Below, piece after piece: positions 1 to 8,536 of a stretch of DNA of 36,377 nt (position 1 is the first letter of the stretch; each line of letters starts with the position of its first letter). The DNA is from Bacillota bacterium (GTDB taxonomy: Bacteria > Bacillota > Limnochordia > Darwinibacteriales > Darwinibacteriaceae): assembly GCA_012521465.1 (NCBI GenBank), contig JAAYMI010000161.1, forward strand, positions 1 to 36,377, in the 5' to 3' direction. Position numbers and translations under genes: made by a program. The notes beneath the pieces are model-generated. The model was not told the DNA's origin. It was given only the letters and a program-made list of their open reading frames with translations, and made no database searches.

Positions 1-468
1 CCTGACCAGCCGCAGGGGAAAAACCGCCGCCCACAATCCAAGCGGAGGCGCAGGCGCCTACCTGCCACGGTAAAGCTGTGCCTCATAGCCGTGCTCTTGG
101 TTTCCCTGGGGGTACTGTACATATCACAGCAGATTAATACCATGTACCTGTCCTTACAGCTGGCCGAGCTGCAAGAAGAGGTGAACTTGGCTAAGCAGAG
201 AAATGGATACCTTAGGGTACAGTTGGAGCAAGCTCGTTCAATCCAGGCCATCGAGGAGTTGGCTAGGACCAGGCTGGGCATGGTTGACCCGGAAGAGACG
301 GCTGTCTTGGTTGCTGCCAATCACGAGTCTGCGTACAGTGGCTCAGGAACGCGGCGTGGCGGACAGGCTACTGCTGCTCCATCCAATGCCGACAACGCTT
401 GGACGATGGTAGCCAACTGGCTGAACAAGCTGTTCCCAGTGGGAGGAGTAGAAGCTGGCGAACTATGA
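1..468 (+). CDS. ftsL: Cell division protein FtsL (5' end outside window)
   Basis: Small bitopic division protein of the FtsL/DivIC type, which joins FtsQ/DivIB and DivIC at the septum and activates the FtsW-PBP synthase. The frame is open from base 1, so the gene starts upstream of the window. An internal GTG at 91 would cut the protein inside its membrane segment. Visible in order: a very basic cytoplasmic stretch (bases 25-60, many Arg/Lys), one hydrophobic segment (about bases 67-125), then a Leu-rich coiled-coil region ending in the RLGMVDPEE motif typical of FtsL/DivIC, and an Ala/Ser-rich tail of about 50 residues. Identity rests on this layout and on lying directly before the division PBP; sequence conservation in this family is low. 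The stop lies one base before the PBP start, suggesting translational coupling. Confidence 0.85.
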   Translation, partial: PDQPQGKNRRPQSKRRRRRLPATVKLCLIAVLLVSLGVLYISQQINTMYLSLQLAELQEEVNLAKQRNGYLRVQLEQARSIQAIEELARTRLGMVDPEETAVLVAANHESAYSGSGTRRGGQATAAPSNADNAWTMVANWLNKLFPVGGVEAGEL

Positions 469-469
469 T

Positions 470-2167
470 TTGAGGCGCAGTGTGCGGCGCCGTACTGCTG
501 TCATCTTTGTCTTGCTTGTACTGTGCAGCTTGGGGCTGGTAGGCCGCTTGGCTTACCTCCAGATTATCCGGCATGGGCATTACAGCGAATTGGCTGTTGC
601 GCAGAGGATGCGGCCGCGCGTGGTGGACCCCCAGCGCGGCAGTATCCTGGATCGAAATTATAAGACGTTAGCTATCAGTATCGGAGCCGATGCAGTCTAC
701 GCCATCCCCGCGCGAATAGGCGACTTGAAGCAGACTGCTCAGTTGTTGGCTCCGTATTTGTCGTTAACGGCGGCGGAAATTGAGGAAAGGCTGCGGAGCC
801 AGACGTCCGGCAGCGTGTGGTTAGCCCGCAAACTTACACCTGAACAGGCGGAGACGATCCGTGATCTGAAGCTGCCTGGGATCTATCTCGTGGAACGACC
901 GCAAAGGTACTACCCGAATGGAACGTTGGCTGCCCACGTTTTGGGGATAACGGGCATTGATAACCAGGGACTAGAGGGATTGGAGTATTATTACGATGAG
1001 TACCTCAGGGGCACTCCTGGACGCCTTGCGGCCGAGGCTGATGCCGCTGCGCGCTTGATCCCCGGCGGCGACGCTGCTTATCAGCCACCCATTGACGGCT
1101 ACGACTTGGTCTTAGCCCTTGACTCGGTGATTCAGCATATAGCTGAAAGTGAGATTCGCAGAGCGGTGGAGGACACAGGCAGTGAGCGAGGGATCGTCCT
1201 GGTCATGAATCCCCGGACTGGAGAGATCCTGGCCAGCGCTGTCTACCCGTGCTTTGATCCCAATAACTACTCGGCCTATTCCTTAGAAACAAGGCGGAAC
1301 GTGGTGGTTACAGACCAATTTGAACCGGGGTCCACTTTTAAGGTAATTACTGCCGGAGCTGCTCTGGAGCTGGGAGTGGTTGCGGAAGAAAGCAGGTTTT
1401 TGTCGGGCCCATCCCTACAGATCGGCGGCGGTACTATTCGCAATTGGGATGGACGAGCACGAGGGGACGTAACTTTTCAGCAGGCCCTTGAGACTTCAGA
1501 TAATATCGTTTTCGCACAGGTGGCAGTGGAAATGGGGCCAGAGCGGTTCTATCCCATCATCCGTGCTTTCGGCATTGGCAGCAGGCTCGGGGTAGACTTC
1601 CCTGGCGAAGCCCGCGGAAGTGTGGTGGCACCAGGGGAAGTGAAGTTTGGCGAGGAGATCCGCTGGGCGAATATCGGTTTTGGGCAGGGAATCGCCCTCA
1701 CACCGCTGCAGCTCATTACTGCTGTTAGTGCTGTTGCCAACGGCGGTGTTGTGATGCGCCCGCGTTTTGTCACTGAGATTCGGGACAGTCAGGGACGGCT
1801 TGTGGAGAGGTTTGAGCCAGAACCCCTGGGGCGCGCCCTGAGTGCCGCTACAGCACAGCGCCTCAGCGCACTTCTGCGGTCCGTTGTGGTGAACGGCGGA
1901 GGTAGACAAGCAGAGATTCCCGGCTATTTCCCTGCAGGCAAAACGGGCACTGCGGAAGTACCGGAGCGAGGAAGGTACGGCGACGAACGGATTTCGTCGT
2001 TTGTGGGGTATGCTCCTGTCGATGACCCGGCTCTCGCTGCGTTGGTGATCTTGTACAAACCCCAGACCGAGGTGCGCTACGGCAGTGTCCTGGCGGCACC
2101 CGTGTTTAGGGAGGTAATGGAGCAGAGCTTAAATCACTTGGGCGTGGAACGCCGGAGGTCGAAGTAA
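470..2167 (+). CDS. ftsI: Class B penicillin-binding protein (FtsI/PbpB/SpoVD type), D,D-transpeptidase
   Basis: Septal peptidoglycan transpeptidase that cross-links glycan made by its SEDS partner FtsW. The 565-residue protein has an N-terminal membrane anchor (about residues 9-30), a PBP dimerisation domain (about 48-200) and a transpeptidase domain with all three active-site motifs: S288-T-F-K (nucleophile S288), S343-D-N and K491-T-G. It ends soon after the catalytic domain, with no PASTA repeats, whereas Bacillus PbpB and SpoVD carry them. Only one class B PBP lies here, so whether it serves vegetative division (PbpB/FtsI), spore cortex (SpoVD) or both cannot be told. Start is TTG at 470, directly after the ftsL stop; the closest GGGAGGAG (441-448) is rather far upstream, and a GTG at 482 is an alternative. 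Confidence 0.93.
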   Translation: MRRSVRRRTAVIFVLLVLCSLGLVGRLAYLQIIRHGHYSELAVAQRMRPRVVDPQRGSILDRNYKTLAISIGADAVYAIPARIGDLKQTAQLLAPYLSLTAAEIEERLRSQTSGSVWLARKLTPEQAETIRDLKLPGIYLVERPQRYYPNGTLAAHVLGITGIDNQGLEGLEYYYDEYLRGTPGRLAAEADAAARLIPGGDAAYQPPIDGYDLVLALDSVIQHIAESEIRRAVEDTGSERGIVLVMNPRTGEILASAVYPCFDPNNYSAYSLETRRNVVVTDQFEPGSTFKVITAGAALELGVVAEESRFLSGPSLQIGGGTIRNWDGRARGDVTFQQALETSDNIVFAQVAVEMGPERFYPIIRAFGIGSRLGVDFPGEARGSVVAPGEVKFGEEIRWANIGFGQGIALTPLQLITAVSAVANGGVVMRPRFVTEIRDSQGRLVERFEPEPLGRALSAATAQRLSALLRSVVVNGGGRQAEIPGYFPAGKTGTAEVPERGRYGDERISSFVGYAPVDDPALAALVILYKPQTEVRYGSVLAAPVFREVMEQSLNHLGVERRRSK

Positions 2168-2230
2168 GCAGGAACTCTAAGTGGCATTCTTGTCTATCCT
2201 TGCGAATAATAGTGTACGGGAGGGTACATC

Positions 2231-3682
2231 TTGCGCCTAAGTGAACTTGTGCAACGAATTGACCATGAGCTGGTAGGTCAAGACGTTGACATTACTAGCA
2301 TTGTGTATGATTCGCGGCAGGCCGAGCCTGGCAGCTTGTTTATCGCTGTTAGGGGTTTTCGGCATGATGGCCATGACTACGCTGCCCAGGCAGTAGCGAA
2401 TGGGGCCGTGGCTCTTCTGGTCGAACGCTTCCTAACTGACCTGGCTGTGCCGCAGGTCGTGGTCGCAGATAGCCGAACGGCAATGGGTCTTGTAGGAGCC
2501 GTTTTTTACGGACAGCCTGCCCAAAAACTCAAGGTAATCGGAGTAACGGGAACAAACGGGAAGACCACTACCACCTACATGATTAGGAGTATCCTCGAAC
2601 AGGCGGGTCATACCGTTGGTCTAATTGGGACGATCGAAACTGTGGTGGGTAAGAGCAGTTCCGTCAGCGAGCGCACTACTCCCGAATCCCTTGATCTGCA
2701 GCGGGTGTTGGCCAAAATGGTGGAGGAGAAGTGCACCTACGCTGTCATGGAAGTATCATCGCATGCGCTAGAACTAAAACGCACTGCAGGAATGCACTTC
2801 CACAGTGGAGTGTTTACTAATCTCACTCAAGATCATCTTGATTTCCATCAAACTGCCGTGGAGTATTTTCAAAGCAAGGCCAGGCTGTTCAAGCAGCTTA
2901 CAGGCTTTGGGGTAATTAACCTCGATGACCCCCACGGGAGGGCCATGGCAGCTGAATGTGCGGCGCCAATAGTGGGATATGGAGTGGAGCAGATGGCCCA
3001 AGTGCGGGCGAAGGACATAGCCGTGAATCCCCAGGGCGCAGTATACACTCTCTGCAGCCCCTGGGGGAACACCTCCTTGGAACTGCGCCTGACTGGCACG
3101 TTCAATGTCTACAACTCCCTTGCCGCAGCCGCCGTCTGCCTGGGTGAAGGAATTGACTTGGAAACGGTGCGGCGCGGGTTAGCATGCCTCCCGGGGGTGC
3201 CCGGTAGATTGGAATTGGTTGATGTGGGTCAGCCTTTTACTGTAATCGTAGACTATGCCCACACTCCCGATGGCCTGGAGAATGTTCTGCGCACTGCCCG
3301 GGGCATCACGGCGGGGCGACTTGTGGTGGTGTTCGGAGCAGGGGGCGATCGAGACCGGACGAAGCGCCCTGTGATGGGAGAGATCGCAGCCAAGCTGGCA
3401 GACCAAGTGATAGTCACGTCCGACAATCCCCGGGGTGAAGATCCTGCTGCGATATGTTCTGCCATCGTGGAAGGCGTGCAGCGCATCCCCGGGCCGGTAG
3501 ACTTGGTGGTGGAGCCTGACCGGCGGAGAGCGATCCGCTTGGCGGTCGCCAGCGCCCGTCCCCAGGATACGGTGCTGATCGCCGGTAAAGGTCATGAGAC
3601 TTACCAAGAGATACAGGGCATTCGCCATCATTTTGATGACCGGGAAGAGGCACGCCAGGCGTTGAAGGAGCTGTATGAATGA
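2231..3682 (+). CDS. murE: UDP-MurNAc-L-Ala-D-Glu:meso-diaminopimelate ligase MurE
   Basis: Cytoplasmic ATP-dependent ligase that adds the third amino acid to the peptidoglycan stem peptide. The protein is 483 residues, normal for MurE. The Mur-ligase ATP loop is G107-T-N-G-K111-T-T-T, followed by the central domain (with SSHAL and HLDFH motifs) and the C-terminal domain with D398-N-P-R401. The DNPR signature is the one that selects meso-diaminopimelate rather than lysine, so this organism should have A1-gamma type wall peptides. Start is TTG at 2231 with GGGAGGG six bases upstream. It overlaps murF by four bases (ATGA), indicating coupled translation. The 63 bases before it show no clear promoter. 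Confidence 0.97.
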   Translation: MRLSELVQRIDHELVGQDVDITSIVYDSRQAEPGSLFIAVRGFRHDGHDYAAQAVANGAVALLVERFLTDLAVPQVVVADSRTAMGLVGAVFYGQPAQKLKVIGVTGTNGKTTTTYMIRSILEQAGHTVGLIGTIETVVGKSSSVSERTTPESLDLQRVLAKMVEEKCTYAVMEVSSHALELKRTAGMHFHSGVFTNLTQDHLDFHQTAVEYFQSKARLFKQLTGFGVINLDDPHGRAMAAECAAPIVGYGVEQMAQVRAKDIAVNPQGAVYTLCSPWGNTSLELRLTGTFNVYNSLAAAAVCLGEGIDLETVRRGLACLPGVPGRLELVDVGQPFTVIVDYAHTPDGLENVLRTARGITAGRLVVVFGAGGDRDRTKRPVMGEIAAKLADQVIVTSDNPRGEDPAAICSAIVEGVQRIPGPVDLVVEPDRRRAIRLAVASARPQDTVLIAGKGHETYQEIQGIRHHFDDREEARQALKELYE

Positions 3683-5016
3683 GACCTTTGACTTTAGAGC
3701 AAGCAGCTGAGCTAGCTGGTGGAACGCACCGTGGGGAAGGCTTGATCACCAGCGTCACGATCGACAGTCGCACGGCCACCTCAGGAAGTCTGTTTGTGGC
3801 CCTGCCTGGAAGCAGAGTGGATGGGCACCAGTTTGTCCCTGAAGTCCTTGCCCAGGGCGGTTTTGCTATGGTTCGCGCCGGGAAGACGGCTCTATTAGGA
3901 GTGATCGAAGTAGCTGATCCTTTGACTGGGCTGCAGAACCTAGCGCGAGGCTATCTATCTAGTTTTGATCTGCCTGTGATCGCCGTTACAGGCAGCAACG
4001 GCAAGACCACAACGAAGGACATGATCAGCCGTGTCCTGCAGGAACGCTTTGCCGTGCAGAGGTCTATCGGAAATTACAACAATGAAATTGGGCTCCCCCT
4101 CACAGTGCTCGGCCTTGAAGAAGGCCACGAAGCTTTGGTTGTGGAAATGGGAATGCGGGGATTGGGGCAAATCGCTGCGCTGGCAAAGATCTGCCCGCCT
4201 CAAGTTGGCGTCATCACCAATGTGGGCCCTGTGCACCTAGAACTGCTCGGCAGCATGGAAAACATCGCCAGTGCCAAAGGGGAGCTTCTCGAAGCTCTGC
4301 CGCGCAGTGGACTTGCTGTGCTTAACGGGGATGATCCCCTAGTGCGAAGGCTGGCCGGGCGCACTCAGGCAGAGGTGGTTTTTTACGGCAGAGCTCCGGG
4401 GAATGACTTACAGATCTCGGGCGTTGTCAGCGACAACCAGGGCCGTGTCGCGTTCTATGCAGAAGGCTTGGGGGTCTCCGGAGAAGTCGCCTTGAACATT
4501 CCTGGAATTCATAATGCCTGGAATGCGGCGGCCGCTTTGGCTGTAGGCCTGAAGTTTGGCGTGCCTTTTGTCCAGTGCCGCAGGGCTCTGCAGGATATCA
4601 GTCTGAGTGCCATGCGGCTGGAGGCTGTGTGCACTCCGTCCGGTGCAGTGATTCTCAACGATGCTTACAACGCCAGCCCCGCTTCTATGCGGTCCGCGCT
4701 TGACACGCTAGCAGCTATGGAATGTCTTGGGCGAAAGATAGCGATTCTCGGTGATATGCTTGAGCTGGGGCGCATCAGTGAGCAGGCTCATGTTGAGATC
4801 GGAGCGTATGCAGCCGAGCGCTGCGACAATCTATTCTTTGTGGGTCGATGGGCCGAGAGTTACCGCAGGGGAGCAGGGCGCGGTGAGGTATTTGCAGCTC
4901 CAGACGACTTTCTCCGCAGCCTGCCACAGGTCCGATCAGGTGACTTAGTACTGGTAAAGGCTTCCCGCGGTCTTCGCTTGGAGCGTGTCGTGGAGCGCCT
5001 GGAGAAAGGAGAATAG
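3679..5016 (+). CDS. murF: UDP-MurNAc-tripeptide:D-alanyl-D-alanine ligase MurF
   Basis: Cytoplasmic ligase that attaches D-Ala-D-Ala to complete UDP-MurNAc-pentapeptide. The 445-residue protein has an N-terminal uridine-binding domain (1-80), the ATP loop G105-S-N-G-K109-T-T, the central motif around NEIGLPLT and NVGPVHLE, and the C-terminal domain with the NDAYNASPASM motif that is characteristic of MurF among the Mur ligases. The ATG lies inside the murE stop region (ATGA), so murE and murF are translationally coupled. Four bases separate it from mraY. Confidence 0.97.
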   Translation: MRPLTLEQAAELAGGTHRGEGLITSVTIDSRTATSGSLFVALPGSRVDGHQFVPEVLAQGGFAMVRAGKTALLGVIEVADPLTGLQNLARGYLSSFDLPVIAVTGSNGKTTTKDMISRVLQERFAVQRSIGNYNNEIGLPLTVLGLEEGHEALVVEMGMRGLGQIAALAKICPPQVGVITNVGPVHLELLGSMENIASAKGELLEALPRSGLAVLNGDDPLVRRLAGRTQAEVVFYGRAPGNDLQISGVVSDNQGRVAFYAEGLGVSGEVALNIPGIHNAWNAAAALAVGLKFGVPFVQCRRALQDISLSAMRLEAVCTPSGAVILNDAYNASPASMRSALDTLAAMECLGRKIAILGDMLELGRISEQAHVEIGAYAAERCDNLFFVGRWAESYRRGAGRGEVFAAPDDFLRSLPQVRSGDLVLVKASRGLRLERVVERLEKGE

Positions 5017-5019
5017 CTG

Positions 5020-5988
5020 ATGCCGCAGGTTTATCCAGCAATCTTTGCTGCCTTAATCGCATTCGGAGTAAGCATCTTAGCGGGACCGGGAACCATCTAC
5101 TACCTCAGGAGGCTCAAACTGGGGCAGCAGGTGCGAGCTGACGGGCCTAAGACTCACCTAAAAAAAGCGGGAACACCCTCTATGGGCGGGATCCTCATCT
5201 TAGCCGCGCTAGTCGTTGCGGTAGTGCTCACCAGTTCTATGGAGAGCCAGATCACGGTGGCTCTGCTGGCAGCCCTGGGCTACGGCGTGATTGGCTTGGT
5301 AGACGATGCTCTGAAAATCGTGGCCAAGCGTTCTCTTGGCCTTAGGGCCCGAGATAAACTGGTTGGTCAGATTGGCATCGGTCTTTTGGTTGCTCTGTAT
5401 GCACTCGGGCAGGAGGATATCGGCACAACCCTCGTGGTACCTTTTAGCGGTTCTACGCTGGAGCTGCACCCGGTAGTCTTTGTGCTGTTCAGCGTGTTTG
5501 TCATGGTGGCGGCGGGCAACGCCGTGAACATCACCGATGGACTCGATGGCTTGGCGGCAGGAACCACGGCCGCAGCGGCACTTGCTTTTGCTGTGCTGGC
5601 ATGGCTGCAAGGCAGCCCTGATCTGACTGGGTTTTTTGCGGCAGCCGCAGGAGCCTGTTTGGGTTTTGCATGGTTTAATGCCCACCCAGCGCAAGTTTTT
5701 ATGGGTGATACGGGCTCGCTCGGCTTGGGTGCTGCGTTGGCAGCGGGAGCGATTCTCACCCGCACTACGCTGTTTCTGCCTATTATCGGCGGGCTGTTTG
5801 TACTGGAGACTCTATCTGTGATCTTGCAGGTGATCTATTTCCGGTTGACCAAGGGCAAGCGGATTTTTCGCATGGCACCACTGCACCATCATTTTGAACT
5901 GGAGGGTTGGTCTGAGACGACGGTCATGATCCGCTTCTGGCTGGTTGGGACTGTGATGGGTTTAATTGGCTTGCTTGGTGCTCTTTAG
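5020..5988 (+). CDS. mraY: Phospho-MurNAc-pentapeptide transferase MraY
   Basis: Integral membrane enzyme that transfers phospho-MurNAc-pentapeptide to undecaprenyl phosphate, making lipid I. The 322-residue protein has about ten hydrophobic segments and the family motifs: a DDALK catalytic pair in the first cytoplasmic loop, NAVNITDGLDGLA, QVFMGDTGSL, and the C-terminal histidine motif HHHFEL. Ribosome site GGAGAAAGGAG lies just upstream of the ATG. In most Bacillota murD follows mraY; here the next gene is ftsW, after a 63-base gap. Confidence 0.97.
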   Translation: MPQVYPAIFAALIAFGVSILAGPGTIYYLRRLKLGQQVRADGPKTHLKKAGTPSMGGILILAALVVAVVLTSSMESQITVALLAALGYGVIGLVDDALKIVAKRSLGLRARDKLVGQIGIGLLVALYALGQEDIGTTLVVPFSGSTLELHPVVFVLFSVFVMVAAGNAVNITDGLDGLAAGTTAAAALAFAVLAWLQGSPDLTGFFAAAAGACLGFAWFNAHPAQVFMGDTGSLGLGAALAAGAILTRTTLFLPIIGGLFVLETLSVILQVIYFRLTKGKRIFRMAPLHHHFELEGWSETTVMIRFWLVGTVMGLIGLLGAL

Positions 5989-6051
5989 AACCACTGGGCA
6001 ATGATTAAACCGTTCCTTGCTGAATATAGATTAGGGAGGGGGGCACGACCG

Positions 6052-7146
6052 ATGCTGGTAAAGGGCGGCAAGCCTGATATTCTGATCTTTGCGGCCGTAA
6101 TAGCGCTGCTCAGCATAGGATTGGTCATGGTGTTCAGCGCATCCTCTGTGATGGGAATCGCTGACTACGGCGACCCCTATCGATACTTACAGCGGCAGAC
6201 TGTCTTGGCAGCAGTTGGGCTCGCAGCCTTGTTTATCTTGATGCGCATTGATTACCATATTTTCAAGGTCCTAGCCCTTCCTGGTCTGATTGTTTCGTTT
6301 GCTCTCTTGGTCCTCGTCCTTTTTGTCGGCCAGGGTACGAGCGGGGCAACGCGCTGGATCCGCCTGGGAGGCTTTAATCTGCAGCCCTCAGAAATCGCAA
6401 AGTTTACCATGATCAACTACGCGGCGGTCTACATTTCCACCAAGCGGGATCGGGTGCGGAGGTTCTTCACTGGCCTGCTGCCGCTGCTTGTGATCTTGGG
6501 AGTTAAGTTCGGATTGATCATGCTGGAGCCAGATTTCGGAACTGCTGCCGCATTGGCTTTTGCTGCCCTCGTGGTCATTTTTGCTGGCGGAGCCCACTTA
6601 GGACAGCTCGTCTTGTTGGGAGCACTGGCAGCTCCTGTTGTCTGGCAGCTTGTAGTCAAAGAAGAATACCGGTTCAGGAGGCTGACCGCGTTTTGGAATC
6701 CGTGGGCGGATCCCACTGGTGCTGGTTGGAACATCATTCAGTCGCTGCTGGCCATCGGCTCAGGCGGCTTGTTCGGTTTAGGTCTCGGCCGCAGCCGTCA
6801 GAAGTTCTCATACCTGCCGGAACATCATACTGACTTCATTTTTGCGATTTTGTGTGAGGAATTAGGTTTCGTGGGCGGGGCCATGGTAGTGCTCCTGTTC
6901 TTTGTGTTAGCATGGCGCGGCCTAAAGATTGCTCTGCAAGCACCGGACATGTACGGTTCGCTGCTGGCCATCGGCATCACCGCTATGATTGCCTTTCAGG
7001 CCATGATCAATATGGGCGTGGTTACAGGTTCCCTGCCTGTTACCGGGATCCCGCTGCCGTTTATCAGCCACGGTGGTTCGTCGCTCTTAACTAGTTTAGC
7101 AGGGATCGGAGTGCTGCTCAGCATTTCCCGCCAGTGCAAGAGCTGA
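6052..7146 (+). CDS. ftsW: SEDS peptidoglycan glycosyltransferase FtsW/SpoVE
   Basis: Polytopic SEDS-family glycan polymerase acting with the class B PBP at the septum or on the spore cortex. The frame opens at ATG 6001, but ATG 6052 is preferred: GGGAGGGGGG lies just upstream and the product then begins with a short polar stretch before the first membrane segment, giving 364 residues. Visible motifs include the E-H-H-T-D261-F segment in the large external loop, whose Asp is the catalytic residue in RodA/FtsW, and the C-terminal PFISHGGSS motif of FtsW/RodA/SpoVE. Its place in the division cluster favours FtsW/SpoVE over RodA. MurD and MurG, which normally flank ftsW/spoVE, are absent. Confidence 0.93.
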   Translation: MLVKGGKPDILIFAAVIALLSIGLVMVFSASSVMGIADYGDPYRYLQRQTVLAAVGLAALFILMRIDYHIFKVLALPGLIVSFALLVLVLFVGQGTSGATRWIRLGGFNLQPSEIAKFTMINYAAVYISTKRDRVRRFFTGLLPLLVILGVKFGLIMLEPDFGTAAALAFAALVVIFAGGAHLGQLVLLGALAAPVVWQLVVKEEYRFRRLTAFWNPWADPTGAGWNIIQSLLAIGSGGLFGLGLGRSRQKFSYLPEHHTDFIFAILCEELGFVGGAMVVLLFFVLAWRGLKIALQAPDMYGSLLAIGITAMIAFQAMINMGVVTGSLPVTGIPLPFISHGGSSLLTSLAGIGVLLSISRQCKS

Positions 7147-7174
7147 CCGAATTCCGCCTTTTCACCATTACCTG

Positions 7175-7222
7175 CTACCCGCATACTATGTACGGTACGA
7201 CGTACGGTACTTCTGCGGGTAG
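7175..7222 (+). promoter_or_regulatory. Inverted repeat enclosing tandem direct repeats in the murA leader
   Basis: CTACCCGCA (7175-7183) is perfectly complementary to TGCGGGTAG (7214-7222), giving a 9-bp stem. The 30-base loop holds two copies of GTACGGTAC (7190-7198 and 7202-7210) separated by three bases, with a small palindrome at their junction. The right arm ends on the first bases of the murA ribosome site AGAGGTGG (7221-7228). No U tract follows, so it is not a standard terminator; an operator or translational control hairpin is possible. Confidence 0.5.
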
Positions 7223-7232
7223 AGGTGGTACA

Positions 7233-8486
7233 ATGGCGAAACTACTGATCGAGGGTGGGCGTCGGCTGAACGGTACGATTCGGATCGGCGGAGCCAAGAA
7301 CTCCGTGCTGAAGCTCATGGCAGCGGCAATCCTTGGCCATGGCGCGTTTCACATCACGGACGTTCCGGCCATAGATGATGTCCGCACCATGGTCGGCGTA
7401 CTGCGTTCCCTTGGTGTGCAGGCATTTCTGCAAGGCAACGAGCTGCATCTATCCGTCAACGGGGTGCACGGGCGACCCCCAGAGCGCTTAGTGCAGTCAA
7501 TGCGTGCTTCTGTTCAGGTGATGGGCCCCCTTCTCGCGAGGTTAGGCAGTGCGGAGATCGCCCTGCCTGGCGGATGTGCCATCGGAACTCGCCCGCTGGA
7601 TATTCACCTCGATGGCCTGCGCAGGTTAGGTGCCCGTATTGAAGAAGTGGAAGGTCGAATTGTAGCCAAGGCCGAGGTGTTGAAAGGCGCTGATATCGTC
7701 TTGCGCTATCCTAGTGTGGGTGCGACTGAGAACATCCTGATGGCTGCCACTTTAGCCCAGGGTACCACTGTGATCCGCAATGCTGCCCGTGAGCCGGAGA
7801 TTCTGGACATTCAAGAGTTCCTTAACCGCATGGGAGCGAAGGTGCAGGGGGCAGGAACGTCTGTGATCACGGTTCACGGTGTACCCGATCTGGGATGTGC
7901 CGATTATCGCGTGATTCCGGATCGCATCGAAGCAGGCACCTATGTTATCGCGGCTGCCGCAACCGGGGGGCAAGTGCAGCTCCTGAACGTAATCCCCCAT
8001 CATCTCGAGCCCCTCCTACGCATTCTGACGGCCATGGGTGTGCCCATTGAGGTCGAGGAGGGGATAGTGCGGGTGTATCCCGCCGAAGAGTTGTCTCCCG
8101 CGCAGATCCAGACAGCGCCTTATCCCGGTTTCCCCACGGACCTGCAGCCGCAGTTCACGACCCTTTCTCTCAAGGCTAGGGGACAGAGCATTGTGCGGGA
8201 ATCGGTTTACGACAACCGTTTCGGATACATCCGGGAACTTGGCAAGATGGGGGCGGATATCACTGTCAGCCAAAATCGGGCCGTGGTTAACGGAGGCCGT
8301 CCGCTGTGGGGCACAAGCCTTGTCGCGGGAGACCTGAGGGGAGGAGCGGCTCTCATTATTGCCGGCCTTATGGCCGAAGGTTATTCAGAGATCGATGGAC
8401 TGTACCATGTTGACCGGGGGTATGAGGATATTGCCGGCAGGCTGCAGGCCCTTGGGGCAAGGGCTCTGCGGCTGGAGACTGGCTGA
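7233..8486 (+). CDS. murA: UDP-N-acetylglucosamine 1-carboxyvinyltransferase MurA
   Basis: First committed enzyme of peptidoglycan synthesis: transfers enolpyruvate from PEP to UDP-GlcNAc in the cytoplasm. With start ATG 7233 (ribosome site AGAGGTGG at 7221-7228) the protein is 417 residues, standard for MurA. It shows K22-N23 in the GGAKN motif and catalytic C115 in PGGCAIGTRP, with the same numbering as the E. coli enzyme. Cys at 115 rather than Asp predicts fosfomycin sensitivity of this enzyme. The frame extends upstream to 7134 within ftsW, but that stretch lacks a ribosome site and family similarity. It sits where murG/murB are usually found and may be one of two MurA copies, as is common in Bacillota. 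Confidence 0.95.
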   Translation: MAKLLIEGGRRLNGTIRIGGAKNSVLKLMAAAILGHGAFHITDVPAIDDVRTMVGVLRSLGVQAFLQGNELHLSVNGVHGRPPERLVQSMRASVQVMGPLLARLGSAEIALPGGCAIGTRPLDIHLDGLRRLGARIEEVEGRIVAKAEVLKGADIVLRYPSVGATENILMAATLAQGTTVIRNAAREPEILDIQEFLNRMGAKVQGAGTSVITVHGVPDLGCADYRVIPDRIEAGTYVIAAAATGGQVQLLNVIPHHLEPLLRILTAMGVPIEVEEGIVRVYPAEELSPAQIQTAPYPGFPTDLQPQFTTLSLKARGQSIVRESVYDNRFGYIRELGKMGADITVSQNRAVVNGGRPLWGTSLVAGDLRGGAALIIAGLMAEGYSEIDGLYHVDRGYEDIAGRLQALGARALRLETG

Positions 8487-8498
8487 TGTTAGATTTTA

Positions 8499-8517
8499 GT
8501 GCAGCTGTCAGCTGCAC
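8499..8517. repeat. Perfect 9-bp palindrome between murA and ftsQ
   Basis: GTGCAGCTG, one T, then CAGCTGCAC. As RNA it would fold as a 7-bp stem with a TGTCA loop. It lies 13 bases after the murA stop and five bases before the ftsQ ribosome site GGGAGGT (8522-8528). No U tract follows, so it could be a DNA-binding site or an RNA processing or stability hairpin rather than a terminator. Confidence 0.5.
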
Positions 8518-8536
8518 AGATGGGAGGTTAATTGGC

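Noticed and set aside
6001-6051. ATG 6001 as the ftsW start
   Set aside because: No ribosome site at 6001, whereas GGGAGGGGGG precedes ATG 6052.
8499-8517. Palindrome before ftsQ as a terminator
   Set aside because: No U tract follows and it lies immediately before the ribosome site of a gene that should be co-transcribed.
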